A DNA stretch of 64,000 bases from G963665495 sp963667575 (GCA_963667575.2 CAXXHY010000001.1:1-64000); one strand, 5' to 3'; shown: positions 1 through 8,253, counted from the first letter of the stretch. Numbers and translations are program-made. Notes: generated by a model from the sequence alone, not told the origin.

Positions 1-2
1 TC

Positions 3-761
3 ATCATCCTGGCCGAAGACATCACGGAAAAACTCATGGTGGAAAAAAAGCTTGCCCGTTCGCAAAAGCTGGAAGCATTGGGAACTCTGGCCGGAGGGAT
101 CGCTCATGAAATCAATCAACCCCTCAATGCACTCCGGCTTTATGCCAGCGGCCTTGAAATGCTACTGGAAGACAAACACGAATTCAGCACGGAAACGCTC
201 TACACGCGCCTGCAATGGATTCTCAAAGAAGCCGACAAAATTCGCGACATCATCACGCACATGCGTACGTTGGTGCACCAGGGAGAATCCCACAATCCCG
301 GCAAGGCAGATGTGAACGAATGCGTTCGTCAGGCCTTTTCCCTGCTCAAAGCCCAGTTCGCGGCCCACGACATAACTCTGCGTCTTGACCTGGAAAAGCA
401 GCTGCCCTTTGTCAAAGCCAACCCCGTGCAACTCGAACAGGTAATCATCAATCTCGCCGTCAACGCCATGCAGGCTCTCGATACCCTTCCCCATACGCAG
501 GACACACAAAAATCACTGATCATCGAAACCCGCAGCAAAAGTCACTATGTCCAGCTCCTGGTCATTGATAACGGACCGGGCATCGCTCCGGGAGAAGAAC
601 GTATCTTCGATCCCTTTTTTACCAGCAAGGAACCAGGAACCGGCATGGGCATGGGACTGGCCATCGTGCATGCGTTCGTCAACGCCTGGAAAGGCGACAT
701 ACGCGTCTGGAACAACAATCCGCGAGGCGCCACGTTCTGCATACATCTTAATATCATTTAA
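3..761 (+). CDS. Sensor histidine kinase, C-terminal part (5' end outside window)
   Basis: The frame is open from the window edge, so the start is missing. The first residues (ILAEDITE) look like the end of a PAS domain. They are followed by a HisKA dimerisation helix with the phospho-acceptor His in the H-box GGIAHEINQPLNAL, and then an HATPase_c domain: N-box with VNLAVNAMQAL, G1 box VIDNGPGI, F-box IFDPFFTSKEPGTG and G2 box GMGLAIVHAF. All catalytic boxes are intact, so this is a functional NtrB/ZraS-type kinase core that would autophosphorylate and pass phosphate to a response regulator. No partner regulator follows. The gene ends in TAA and is followed by a long gene-free region without an obvious terminator. 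Confidence 0.92.
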   Translation: MILAEDITEKLMVEKKLARSQKLEALGTLAGGIAHEINQPLNALRLYASGLEMLLEDKHEFSTETLYTRLQWILKEADKIRDIITHMRTLVHQGESHNPGKADVNECVRQAFSLLKAQFAAHDITLRLDLEKQLPFVKANPVQLEQVIINLAVNAMQALDTLPHTQDTQKSLIIETRSKSHYVQLLVIDNGPGIAPGEERIFDPFFTSKEPGTGMGMGLAIVHAFVNAWKGDIRVWNNNPRGATFCIHLNII

Positions 762-784
762 TATAAGCTAGTTAGCTTAGTTAC

Positions 785-839
785 GAACATTTTTCATACA
801 GCTTGTCTACAGTTTGCTTACAGAAGACGCACACCAGAT
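785..839 (+). repeat. 11-bp direct-repeat array A (five units)
   Basis: Five head-to-tail 11-bp units starting at 785, 796, 807, 818 and 829: GAACATTTTTC, ATACAGCTTGT, CTACAGTTTGC, TTACAGAAGAC, GCACACCAGAT. Every unit carries ACA at positions 3-5, so the core recurs once per helical turn on one face of the DNA. The units are degenerate outside the core. Confidence 0.65.
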
Positions 840-957
840 CACAACCTCCCTTCGCATCCGTACAATTCGAGATTCCGTATTCCTAAAAAAAAGCAGACAA
901 AGAACATCTCCAGCATAAAAAATTAATCGTTAAAATATAGCATGATATAATACATAG

Positions 958-1012
958 AAACACGTTACGAACATTTTTTATACACAATCCGAACATCTTG
1001 TTGACACTTCCC
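958..1012 (+). repeat. 11-bp direct-repeat array B (five units)
   Basis: Units at 958, 969, 980, 991 and 1002: AAACACGTTAC, GAACATTTTTT, ATACACAATCC, GAACATCTTGT, TGACACTTCCC. All five keep ACA at positions 3-5. Two full GAACAT cores sit exactly 22 bp apart, i.e. two units. A lone related core lies upstream at 902-907. Confidence 0.65.
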
Positions 1013-1297
1013 ACCCTTCATTCTTCGTACCGATGATAATGGACGGACCAGCCGCCTTTCAAAGTCTCAAGCCGCAATTTGTTCTTTTTAAAAAATATTG
1101 ATATCTTAATATGATAACTATTTTTCGAACAATATCTAAACACTTTTTCGACAAGAAACCATCATTCTATCGACAAGCCCATTTTTTGAGAATGATCCTG
1201 ATTTTGCCCACAAAAAAATGCGAATTATGCAGAGGACTTCTTTTTCAGCACAGATACCCACATTTTACTCAAGAAATAAGCAGGATACAGTAGTTAT

Positions 1298-1341
1298 GAA
1301 CATTGTACGAACAGTATTACTACACTAAACGCACACCCCTT
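1298..1341 (+). repeat. 11-bp direct-repeat array C (four units)
   Basis: Units at 1298, 1309, 1320 and 1331: GAACATTGTAC, GAACAGTATTA, CTACACTAAAC, GCACACCCCTT. ACA is kept at positions 3-5 in all four. The first two cores are exactly 11 bp apart. Confidence 0.6.
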
Positions 1342-1450
1342 TCCCTGATTGCCTCCCCCTCATGGTCGCTGAGTCAAAATCCAATTCCTCTTCTACAAAC
1401 TTTTATCTGATTATATTAACTCCATATATTCAGATAGGTAACAGCATTAA

Positions 1451-1505
1451 GAACAGGTTTTGAACATCTTTTGCATATTTTATCTACCAATTAGGAACAT
1501 TTCGT
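1451..1505 (+). repeat. 11-bp direct-repeat array D (five units)
   Basis: Units at 1451, 1462, 1473, 1484 and 1495: GAACAGGTTTT, GAACATCTTTT, GCATATTTTAT, CTACCAATTAG, GAACATTTCGT. Three full GAACA cores are in register (11 and 33 bp apart); the third and fourth units are degenerate (ATA and ACC instead of ACA). Confidence 0.6.
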
Positions 1506-1590
1506 CCTGCAGCAGAAATCATGACTCAATGCTCACCAATGCACCTCCCTATCAGGGTCTTTTTTCACCCAGAAACTTCCCGCTCCGGAG

Positions 1591-1610
1591 ATATTACAAA
1601 ATTGTAATAT
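1591..1610. promoter_or_regulatory. Inverted repeat, candidate operator
   Basis: Perfect 9-bp arms ATATTACAA and TTGTAATAT separated by two A residues, lying 31 bp upstream of repeat array E. The symmetry suits a dimeric DNA-binding protein. It does not match the FNR, Rex or NrdR consensus sites I know. Confidence 0.4.
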
Positions 1611-1640
1611 AATCATTATATCAGTATATTATACGCATTT

Positions 1641-1706
1641 GAACATTTTACGAACATTCATAGAACAACTTCCAGACAAGTTACGAACATCTTACGCACA
1701 AAAAAT
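1641..1706 (+). repeat. 11-bp direct-repeat array E (six units)
   Basis: The best array. Units at 1641, 1652, 1663, 1674, 1685 and 1696: GAACATTTTAC, GAACATTCATA, GAACAACTTCC, AGACAAGTTAC, GAACATCTTAC, GCACAAAAAAT. All six have ACA at positions 3-5, and three units end in TTAC, giving a consensus close to GAACATNTTAC. Confidence 0.7.
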
Positions 1707-2104
1707 CACACTCCATTTTTTGTTGTCAAGATTGAAAAACAATCGTCTTTTTAATACGTTAAAAAATCTTTAGGGCTATGTTCGTGAAAAAAGGAGGCTT
1801 TTATTTGACGATCTGATGACGATTTTTTTCTGCATTTCAAGTGCAAAATTTTTTTCATCAACAATTACAGACTGTAACTCTCCGGCCAATTCTCTTTTTC
1901 TGAAAAGCATCTTCACAAAATTGCATGATTGAGGTATTTAAATGCCCACATGCGGATCATGAGTTTATCTTGATCTTCTCTAAAATTTTTGTTTTGCATC
2001 TCGCGTTCTTATCCGCAACCAACATTTTTGTATGCTTTGAGGATGAGCGTAACCACTCGGCAAAAATAACTAATCAATAAAAAAGCCAGAAAGGCAATGG
2101 AGAA

Positions 2105-2187
2105 AGTCCGGTTGTCGGGGGTGCGGACGCAGTATGTCCGCCCGTGTGTCCCGGCCAGACCGGACTGCCGCGATGTTTTTTTCGCGG
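2105..2187 (+). ncRNA. Structured 5' leader of nrdG-nrdD (class unknown)
   Basis: The stretch directly before nrdG can fold into nested hairpins. An outer 8-bp stem pairs AGTCCGGT (2105-2112) with ACCGGACT (2159-2166). It encloses a hairpin GCGGAC (2123-2128) with GTCCGC (2136-2141), loop GCAGTAT. A following hairpin pairs CCGCG (2168-2172) with CGCGG (2183-2187) across a T-rich loop. It ends about 20 nt before the nrdG ribosome-binding site, where an attenuator or riboswitch would act. I do not recognise a known riboswitch core; the cobalamin B12-box is absent. Confidence 0.4.
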
Positions 2188-2220
2188 TGTATCTCAGTTG
2201 ACCGTGCAGGAAAGAAAACT

Positions 2221-2982
2221 ATGGAAACCCCTGTCAGTTCCCCCTGGTCGCGTTTACGCGGCATTCAAGCCCTGAGTTTGTGTGATTGGCCCGGACATAC
2301 GAGTTGCGTGTTGTTTCTGGGCGGGTGCAATCTGCGTTGCCCCACCTGTCACAACATGGACATGGCCTTTCATCCGGACTGGCTGCCGCCGGTCCGCAAG
2401 CAGGAGGTGGTCGAATACCTCACGGCTCGCAAGCGGTGGCTCGAAGGAATTGTCGTCAGCGGGGGCGAGCCCACCTGCACGCCGGATCTGGAATCGTTTC
2501 TTACGGAATTGCACCAGTTCGGGCTGCCCATAAAACTGGACACCAACGGCATGCTGCCCGGCGTTGTGGAGACGCTCATGGAAGCGGGCCTGGTGGACGA
2601 GTTTTTCGTGGATGTGAAGGGCCCATACGCCAAGTATCCGCTGTTGACCGGCAACCGGGTGGACGAAGCCGCGGCCCGGCACAACATGGGGCGGATATTC
2701 GCCATGGCCGAGGCCCGGCCCCAGGCTTTCGTATTCCGTTTGACCAAGGTCCCGGCGCTGGACGCCGCGGACATCAGCGAGGCGAAATCCTATTTGCCCC
2801 AAGGATTTATGCTGCGCTTGCAGAATTACCAAGAACCCAGGAGGGTCCATGCCCAGATTGATAGTGAAAAGGGACAATTGTCAGGAAACATGGTCGACGG
2901 AACGCATCGCACAGGCCATTTTCAAAGCACTGAAGGCCAGCGGCGTCAAAGACCCCCTGTTGGCCAAGCGGCTTGCGCATAA
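2221..2982 (+). CDS. nrdG: Anaerobic ribonucleoside-triphosphate reductase activating protein (radical SAM)
   Basis: Radical SAM activase that installs the glycyl radical on NrdD. The cluster motif is GCNLRCPTCHN (CxxxCxxC), followed by the GGE motif in VVSGGEPT. It resembles the NrdG2 type rather than short E. coli NrdG. The start at 2221 is chosen because AGGAAAG lies 6-7 nt upstream and because the 29 residues of the longer frame from 2134 fall in the hairpin leader. The frame runs 134 nt into nrdD; its last 40 or so residues read as an out-of-frame copy of the nrdD start and lack family character. One missing base near 2830-2855 would instead end the protein at 2861, so the true C-terminus is uncertain. 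Confidence 0.88.
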   Translation: METPVSSPWSRLRGIQALSLCDWPGHTSCVLFLGGCNLRCPTCHNMDMAFHPDWLPPVRKQEVVEYLTARKRWLEGIVVSGGEPTCTPDLESFLTELHQFGLPIKLDTNGMLPGVVETLMEAGLVDEFFVDVKGPYAKYPLLTGNRVDEAAARHNMGRIFAMAEARPQAFVFRLTKVPALDAADISEAKSYLPQGFMLRLQNYQEPRRVHAQIDSEKGQLSGNMVDGTHRTGHFQSTEGQRRQRPPVGQAACA

Positions 2983-4903
2983 GGTCGAAGACAAGCTGTC
3001 CGGAGAAGACGCTCCGCATCAGGAACTCGTACAGGACACGGTGGAGCACGTACTCATGGAGTCGCGGCTCTTCAATGTGGCCCGCAAATATATTGTCTAC
3101 CGTGAAAAGCGGCGTGAGATCCGCGAACAAAAGGCCGCGTATCTGGACATCGCGGACACCATCGACAACTACCTGGACAAGGCGGACTGGCGCGTCAATG
3201 AAAACGCCAACATGTCCCACTCGTTCCAGGGGTTGATGCTGCACCTTTCGGGCACCATCCAGGCGCGCTACGCCCTGGAAAAGTACCCGCAGGAAATCCG
3301 CGAAGCCCACAACCACGGCTACGTGCACATCCACGACCTCTCCTTCGGGCTGGCCGGATACTGCGCGGGCTGGAGCCTCAGGGATCTGCTGCTCGAGGGC
3401 TTCAACCTCGAGGGCCGCTCCTGTGCCGGACCGGCCAAGCATTTTGACTCCATCCTCGGACAGATGGTCAACTTTCTCGGCACCTTGCAGAACGAATGGG
3501 CCGGAGCCCAGGCCTTCAACAATGTGGACACCTATCTGGCGCCCTTTATCCGCCACGACGGCCTGACCTACGATCAGGTGCTGCAGGCCATGCAGAAGTT
3601 CGTGTTCAACCTGAACACCACTTCGCGCTGGGGCGGCCAGAGCCCGTTCACCAACCTGAGCCTGGACCTGGTTCCGCCCAAGCACATCGCCAAGGAAGCC
3701 ATCATCATCGGCGGCGAATTGCAGGACAGCACCTACGGCGAGTATCTGCCCGAGATCGAGATGTTCAACCGGGCCTTTCTCGAGGTGATGCTCCAGGGCG
3801 ATTATCACAAGCGGATTTTTTCCTTTCCCATTCCGACCTACAACGTCACCAATGATTTCCCCTGGGAAAGCGAAATCGGCGATCTGCTGCTCAAGCTGAC
3901 CTCCAAATACGGCGCGCCCTATTTCCAGAACTTCATCAACTCGGATCTGAATCCGGAAGACGTCCGTTCGATGTGCTGCCGCCTGCAGATGGACCTGCGC
4001 GAGCTGCGCAAGAAAACAGGCGGACTGTTCGGAGCCGGCGATCTCACAGGATCCATCGGCGTGGTCACCCTGAACCTCCCCAAGCTGGCCTATCTGGCCC
4101 AGGGCGAGGAGGATTTTCTGGATCTGATCACGGAGTACGCCGAGCTGGCCAAGAATTCGCTGGAGTTCAAGCGCAAGCTCATCAACGACAATCTCGAACG
4201 CGGCATGTTCCCCTGGACGCGGCGCTACCTGAAAAACGGCTACAAGGGCCATTTTTCCACCATCGGACTGGTGGGTGGCCACGAGGCCTGTCTGAATCTG
4301 CTGGGCAAGGGCATCGAAACCGCGGCCGGTGTCCGGCTTATGCAGCGTACGCTCAATCATCTGCGCGAGGTGACTTCCCGCTTTCAGGAGGAAACCGGCA
4401 ACCTCTACAATCTGGAGGCCACGCCGGCCGAGGGTACGAGCTACCGCCTGGCCAAGATCGACAAGTCGCTCTACAGCGAGATCTACGCCTCGGGCAATGG
4501 TACGCCCTATTACACCAATTCCACGGCTTTGCCCGTGGGCATGACCGAAGACGTGGTCTTTGCCCTGGAACACCAGGACAAGCTGCAGCCGCTGTATACC
4601 GGCGGTTCGGTCTTCCACACCTACCTGGGCGAGTCCGTGACGGACAAGACCGCGCTCAAGAACTTCATCATCAAGGCGTTCACCAACACCAAGCTGCCCT
4701 ATCTCTCGATTACGCCGACCTTCTCCATTTGCAAGGACCACGGCTACATCGCGGGCGAGCACTTCGAATGCCCCGAATGCCACGACCCCACGGAAGTCTA
4801 TACGCGTATCGTGGGCTACTACCGCCCGGTTTCCCTCTGGAACCGCGGCAAACAGGCCGAATACAAAGACCGGATGGTTTACGACAGCATCAGTCTGATG
4901 TAG
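2849..4903 (+). CDS. nrdD: Anaerobic (class III) ribonucleoside-triphosphate reductase
   Basis: Reduces ribonucleoside triphosphates to deoxyribonucleotides under anoxia, giving DNA precursors. At 684 aa it has an N-terminal ATP-cone (about residues 3-92, PRLIVKRDNCQETWSTERI) for allosteric control, then the ten-stranded barrel. Near the C-terminus is a metal site (C628, H631, C641, C644 in CKDHGY and CPECH) and the glycyl-radical loop RIVGYYRPVSLWN with the radical Gly at about 656. An AGGAGG sequence lies just before the ATG. It is co-transcribed with nrdG and ends at a strong bidirectional terminator. The frame is intact, unlike those just downstream. Confidence is high from the whole-length match and active-site loop. 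Confidence 0.96.
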   Translation: MPRLIVKRDNCQETWSTERIAQAIFKALKASGVKDPLLAKRLAHKVEDKLSGEDAPHQELVQDTVEHVLMESRLFNVARKYIVYREKRREIREQKAAYLDIADTIDNYLDKADWRVNENANMSHSFQGLMLHLSGTIQARYALEKYPQEIREAHNHGYVHIHDLSFGLAGYCAGWSLRDLLLEGFNLEGRSCAGPAKHFDSILGQMVNFLGTLQNEWAGAQAFNNVDTYLAPFIRHDGLTYDQVLQAMQKFVFNLNTTSRWGGQSPFTNLSLDLVPPKHIAKEAIIIGGELQDSTYGEYLPEIEMFNRAFLEVMLQGDYHKRIFSFPIPTYNVTNDFPWESEIGDLLLKLTSKYGAPYFQNFINSDLNPEDVRSMCCRLQMDLRELRKKTGGLFGAGDLTGSIGVVTLNLPKLAYLAQGEEDFLDLITEYAELAKNSLEFKRKLINDNLERGMFPWTRRYLKNGYKGHFSTIGLVGGHEACLNLLGKGIETAAGVRLMQRTLNHLREVTSRFQEETGNLYNLEATPAEGTSYRLAKIDKSLYSEIYASGNGTPYYTNSTALPVGMTEDVVFALEHQDKLQPLYTGGSVFHTYLGESVTDKTALKNFIIKAFTNTKLPYLSITPTFSICKDHGYIAGEHFECPECHDPTEVYTRIVGYYRPVSLWNRGKQAEYKDRMVYDSISLM

Positions 4904-4930
4904 GTTCCCTCCTGGTTGAAGACGTAACCA

Positions 4931-4969
4931 CAAACAAAAAGCGCGGCCCTGGGCCGCGCTTTTTGTTTG
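4931..4969. terminator. Bidirectional rho-independent terminator
   Basis: Near-perfect hairpin: CAAACAAAAAGCGCGGCCC (4931-4949) pairs with its complement at 4951-4969, giving an A-run and a T-run on either side. It sits between convergent nrdD and the response regulator gene and can serve both. Confidence 0.9.
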
Positions 4970-4994
4970 CATGAAAAATTCTCCGGCAGGACTA

Positions 4995-5370
4995 TCAGAC
5001 AAACGTGGCTTTATCCATGGCCATGGCAACCTTGTCTTTCAACTGGCTCAGATCAACGCTTTTGACTACGTAATAATCTGCTGCAGAGGATTTGGCGTCG
5101 TGCTGGTAGCTTTCGTAAGCGGTACACAAAACCACTGGAATACGGGAGTCCATTTTGCGAATAACTTCCAGCAAATCCAGCCCGGTATGGGCTGGCGCCG
5201 AGATTGATGTCCAAAACAATCACATGCGGTTTTTCACGATTGAGAACCCGCTTGATGTCTTCAAGACCATCTGAGGTTGCAACGGCATAGCCCAAAGCCT
5301 CGAACTCGCTGCTATACAACATTCGGATGTGCTTTTCATCGTCTACTATCAGCAAACGTTTTTCATCCAT
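4995..5370 (-). pseudogene. Receiver-only response regulator (CheY-like), frameshifted
   Basis: A stand-alone receiver domain of about 124 aa. From the start: MDEKRLLIVDDEKHIRML with the acidic pair DD, the phospho-acceptor Asp in HVIVLDINLGA, the conserved Thr in VVLCTAYES, and Lys in YYVVKSVDL. The frame breaks near 5200 between LDINLGAS and HTGLDLLEVI; removing one C from a CCC run restores a full receiver, so an overcalled base is likely. The start is ATG at 5370 with GGAGG 8 nt upstream. There is no output domain, so it probably acts through protein contacts or as a phosphorelay step. Its partner kinase is not evident nearby; the kinase at 3-761 is a possible but unproven one. Confidence 0.8.
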
Positions 5371-5691
5371 GATAATTTCCTCCAATACATGACGTAATCC
5401 GGGCAATTTGGGGCAAGTCAATTCTTTACATTTATCCATAAAACGTACTATAAGACGCCTGCTAAAGGCAAGGTTACGTGAAATTTCTGGGTGTCTTTGA
5501 TATCGATTCTGACCGCCCATCCTTCCCGACCCACAATGCCCATTTGGCAATATGCGATGATTGAAGGCTTTTTTGCTTCCAATCATTGACGGACGGCTTC
5601 AACGACCTATGTTGTCAATATGTTCCCTACACAGACCATCCGGTATTCCGCACTGACCGGATGCAGCAGATACTAATCAAAAGAGGTTGCA
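5371..5691. other. Divergent intergenic region between response regulator and sufC
   Basis: 321 bp holding the upstream regions of two divergent genes. It contains the GGAGG site for the response regulator at its left end and a plausible sufC promoter at 5586-5613. I see no gene or further structure. Confidence 0.5.
5586..5613 (+). promoter_or_regulatory. Candidate sigma-70 promoter for sufCB
   Basis: TTGACG (5586-5591) and TATGTT (5608-5613) are separated by 16 bp and lie about 80 bp before the sufC start. The match is fair, not exact. Confidence 0.4.
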
Positions 5692-6488
5692 ATGCTCAGA
5701 ATAGAAAATCTACACGTCGCCATTGAGGGCAAGGAAGTTCTCAAGGGAATTGACCTGCACATTCGCGAGGGCGAGACTTTCATACTTTTCGGGCCCAACG
5801 GCTCAGGTAAGACCACACTGCTGATGTCTTTGATGGGTTTTGGCAATTATGATATCCACCGAAGGCAAAATCTGGTTCCGCGACCACGATATTACCCATA
5901 TGCCCATCAACGAACGTTCGCGTCTCGGTCTGGGCATGTCCTTCCAGCGTCCACCCACTATTCACGGACTCAAAACCAAGCATCTGGTCCATCTTTGCGG
6001 CCAGGGGCATGAGGTGGATGTCGAAGGCCTGGCCAAAGCCGTAAATTTCGATTCTTTTCTTGATCGCGACATCAACGCCGGGTTTTCCGGTGGTGAAATA
6101 AAGCGTTCGGAATTGCTGCAGCTCATGGCGCAGCAGCCGCATCTCGTTCTCTTTGACGAACCCGAATCGGGAGTTGATCTGGAGAACATGCAGCTCATCG
6201 GACACACCATACGCTCCCTTCTGGACGGTGAAATCACTCCGGTTCCCGATGTCAGCATGAAAGAGCTGAAAAAGCAAGCGGCAAAGATCGGGCTTGATCA
6301 TTACCCATACGGGCTACATTCTCGAGTATGTGAACGCCGACCGCGGTCAGGTGCTTTACAACGGACATCTCTGCTGCGAGGCCAATCCCAGGGATATTCT
6401 GGATCATATCGGCAAGTACGGCTACCAGGAATGCGTACGCTGCCTGGCGCCGAACCAGCTCGCCTACAACAATATCAAAGCCCTTTAA
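5692..6488 (+). pseudogene. sufC: Fe-S cluster assembly ATPase SufC, frameshifted
   Basis: ABC-type ATPase of the SUF iron-sulfur cluster scaffold, cytosolic, partner of SufB. The pieces in order give Walker A GPNGSGKTTLL, Q-loop region GMSFQRPPTI, signature FSGGE, Walker B HLVLFDEPESGVD and the switch His in LIITHTGYILEYV. The frame breaks twice: near 5855 (one extra C in ATCCACC) and near 6290 (one extra G before ATCATTACC). Removing these gives a continuous protein of about 264 aa, typical for the short SufC of archaea and anaerobes. Start is ATG at 5692 after AAAGAGG. It is followed 12 bp later by sufB, a minimal sufCB operon without sufD, sufS or sufU in view. Confidence 0.85.
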
Positions 6489-6500
6489 GCGGAGAAAGAC

Positions 6501-7670
6501 ATGAGCGAACATGATGTCGATCTGACTAAATATAAATTTGAGGGCGCTGAAGTCGCCGCCATTGACGACTTGCGGACCCTTTCGGATGAAGACAAACACG
6601 AACTTTTGATGGCTGGTGTGGACGTGGAAGAACGCGATCGCAGCGGCTCCTTTTTGCAGCTGAACCATTCGAAGGTGCATTGCAAGACAAGCCAGAAAGG
6701 TGTTGAGGTTCTCGACATCAAGACTGCCCTGGAAAAGTACGACGGCTCTGCCCGAATACTACTGGAAGGCTGTGGACAAGAACAAGGACAAGTACACCAA
6801 GGCAGCTGCGGAAAATCTCAACGGCGGCTATTTTATCCGGACTGAAAAAGGTGCGAAGATCACCGAACCGGTCCAGTCCTGCCTGTTCATCAAAGGAGAC
6901 GGAGTCGGCCAGAACGTACACAATATCATCGTTGTGGAAGAAAACTCCGAACTGCATATCATCAATGGTTGTTCCGTTGCGCATGGAACGCGCGAAGCCG
7001 CTCACCTGGGTATTTCCGAATACTATGTCAAAAAAGGCGGCAAGCTGACCTTCACCATTGATCCACAACTGGAGGCGAAAGCGTAGCCGTACGTCCGCGT
7101 TCCGCCGGAATATTGGAAGAAGGTGCATCCCTTCGTCAACAACTACATTCTGCTGCAGGCCGGTCAAAGACCTGCAGATGTACCCGGTGCTGAGCCTTAA
7201 CGGCAAAGGTGCTGTCGCGCGTTTCAACAGCGTTATCGTGGCTCCGGAAGGATCCTACGTGGATACCGGCAACAAGATCCTGTTGAATGCCCCTGATACG
7301 CGCGGCGAAATCATCTCGCGCGTACTGACTACCGGAGGAACTGTCATCAGCCGCGGTTTCATCGGCGGCAACACGGTTCCCGTCAAAGGACATCTCGAAT
7401 GCAAGGGGTTGATTCTCGGAAACGGCATAATGCATGCCATTCCCGAGCTGGAAGGTACGGTTCCCGGCGTTGAGCTTTCGCATGAGGCCGCTGTCGGCAA
7501 GATCGCCCAGGAAGAAATCGAATACCTCATGGCGCGCGGTCTGGATGAAGAAGAAGCGACTTCCACCATTGTTCGCGGATTCCCTCAATGTGGACATCAT
7601 GGGACTGCCGCCTGAACTGGCGGAAGTAGTGGAAAAGACCATTTCCGAATCCGAAAAAGACATGTTCTAA
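6501..7670 (+). pseudogene. sufB: Fe-S cluster scaffold SufB (SufB/SufD family), frameshifted
   Basis: Scaffold subunit on which Fe-S clusters are built together with SufC. Recognisable stretches run from MSEHDVDLTKYKF through SCLFIKGDGVGQNVHNIIVV, GCSVAHGTREAAHLGISEYY, SVIVAPEGSYVDTG and ISRGFIGGNTVPVKGHLEC to the end MGLPPELAEVVEKTISES. The frame changes near 6755, 7085, 7120, 7160 and 7580. Most are fixed by removing one base from a CC, GG or CCC run; the one near 7085 needs an added base. Similarity is continuous across each break with no lost segment. The corrected protein is about 388 aa, the short SufB form usual in anaerobes. A clean terminator follows at once. Confidence 0.85.
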
Positions 7671-7685
7671 CAACTAAAAACACCA

Positions 7686-7716
7686 GCGGGCTTCGTTCAA
7701 CGAAGCCCGCTTTTTT
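7686..7716 (+). terminator. Rho-independent terminator after sufB
   Basis: GCGGGCTTCGTT (7686-7697) pairs with AACGAAGCCCGC (7699-7710) and is followed by six T residues. It closes the sufCB unit. Confidence 0.92.
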
Positions 7717-7722
7717 GATGCC

Positions 7723-8173
7723 ATGCCACAATACAAAGCTCATCTTGTAGGCGGTACCGTAGCAGGCGGTCTCGGACTTGGAGCTGCCTGGTACCTGGAA
7801 ATTTACCGTCCTGATCCCCCTGCTCGGCGCCGGTCTGATCTGCATCAGCGCCATGGCTTCGCTGTTTCCCGATGTGGACACATGTTCGATGGCCCGAAAA
7901 TTCTTTTACGGAATACTTGCGATCCTGGACGTGGTGTTGCTCATAAACGGCTATTACAAATGGGCGGCCATCATCGGTCTTGCGGCCATGCTGCCGGCAG
8001 TAGGAGACCACCGAGGCTGGACGCATACCTGGTGGGCAATGCTGGTGGTGCCTGGAGCAATCCTGTCCGTGCCCCTGCTGCTCTACAAGCTTCCCTGGGA
8101 AATACTCGTGCCTTACTACATAGCCGCTGTGATCGGATATTTTTCACACCTCGCCTTGGACAGAGAATTTTAA
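7723..8173 (+). pseudogene. YdjM/DUF457-type membrane-bound metal-dependent hydrolase, frameshifted
   Basis: Short polytopic membrane protein of about 150 aa. It shows the conserved polar residues of the YdjM (LexA-regulated, DUF457) family: H7 in YKAHLVGG, the acidic motif LFPDVD, GDHRGWTHTWW and the C-terminal SHLALD, with hydrophobic segments between. The metal-dependent hydrolase name is a family inference; no substrate is known. The frame breaks near 7795, and removing one A from AAA in CTGGAAATTTACC restores it. The ATG at 7723 lies only 7 nt after the T-run of the sufB terminator and has no Shine-Dalgarno sequence, so expression may depend on read-through or an internal promoter. Confidence 0.7.
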
Positions 8174-8253
8174 TTTTTTTTGTTTTTCCCCTAAAGTTTT
8201 AATACTCATCCGCCGATAAGCGATTAAAGTCATCTTTTTGTTCGAGGTGTACC

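Larger units (their letters stand above)
762..2104. other. Long AT-rich gene-free region with phased repeat arrays
   Basis: About 1.3 kb between the kinase and the nrdG leader with no convincing gene. It is much richer in A and T than the flanking coding DNA. Ten copies of GAACAT occur on the plus strand between 785 and 1690, most of them inside five arrays whose units repeat every 11 bp (listed separately). One inverted copy (ATGTTCGT) lies at 1778-1785. The region also holds a 9-bp inverted repeat at 1591-1610. The rest shows no open frame with coding character. Confidence 0.7.

Noticed and set aside
1111..1293. 60-residue open frame in the repeat region
   Set aside because: No ribosome-binding site, AT-driven composition, and no family resemblance; treated as chance.
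785..1706. Chromosomal replication origin (DnaA-box cluster)
   Set aside because: The repeats do not match the DnaA box TTATCCACA, and no dnaA, dnaN or gidA neighbour is present; left as an open alternative only.
785..1706. CRISPR array
   Set aside because: Units are 11 bp and contiguous, with no spacers and no cas genes in the window.
2090..2190. RNase P RNA or cobalamin riboswitch
   Set aside because: GAGAAAGTCCGG only briefly resembles the RNase P P4 strand, the length is far too short, and the cobalamin B12-box is absent.
2134..2220. Upstream ATG giving nrdG 29 more residues
   Set aside because: It falls inside the hairpin leader, has no ribosome site, and the family starts near 2221, where AGGAAAG is present.
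2807..5029. 740-residue open frame antisense to nrdD
   Set aside because: Shadow of the GC-biased third codon positions of nrdD; no domain in it.
6501..7670. Programmed frameshifting in sufB
   Set aside because: Several breaks at unrelated sites with no common slippery sequence or downstream structure; single-base overcalls explain them better.
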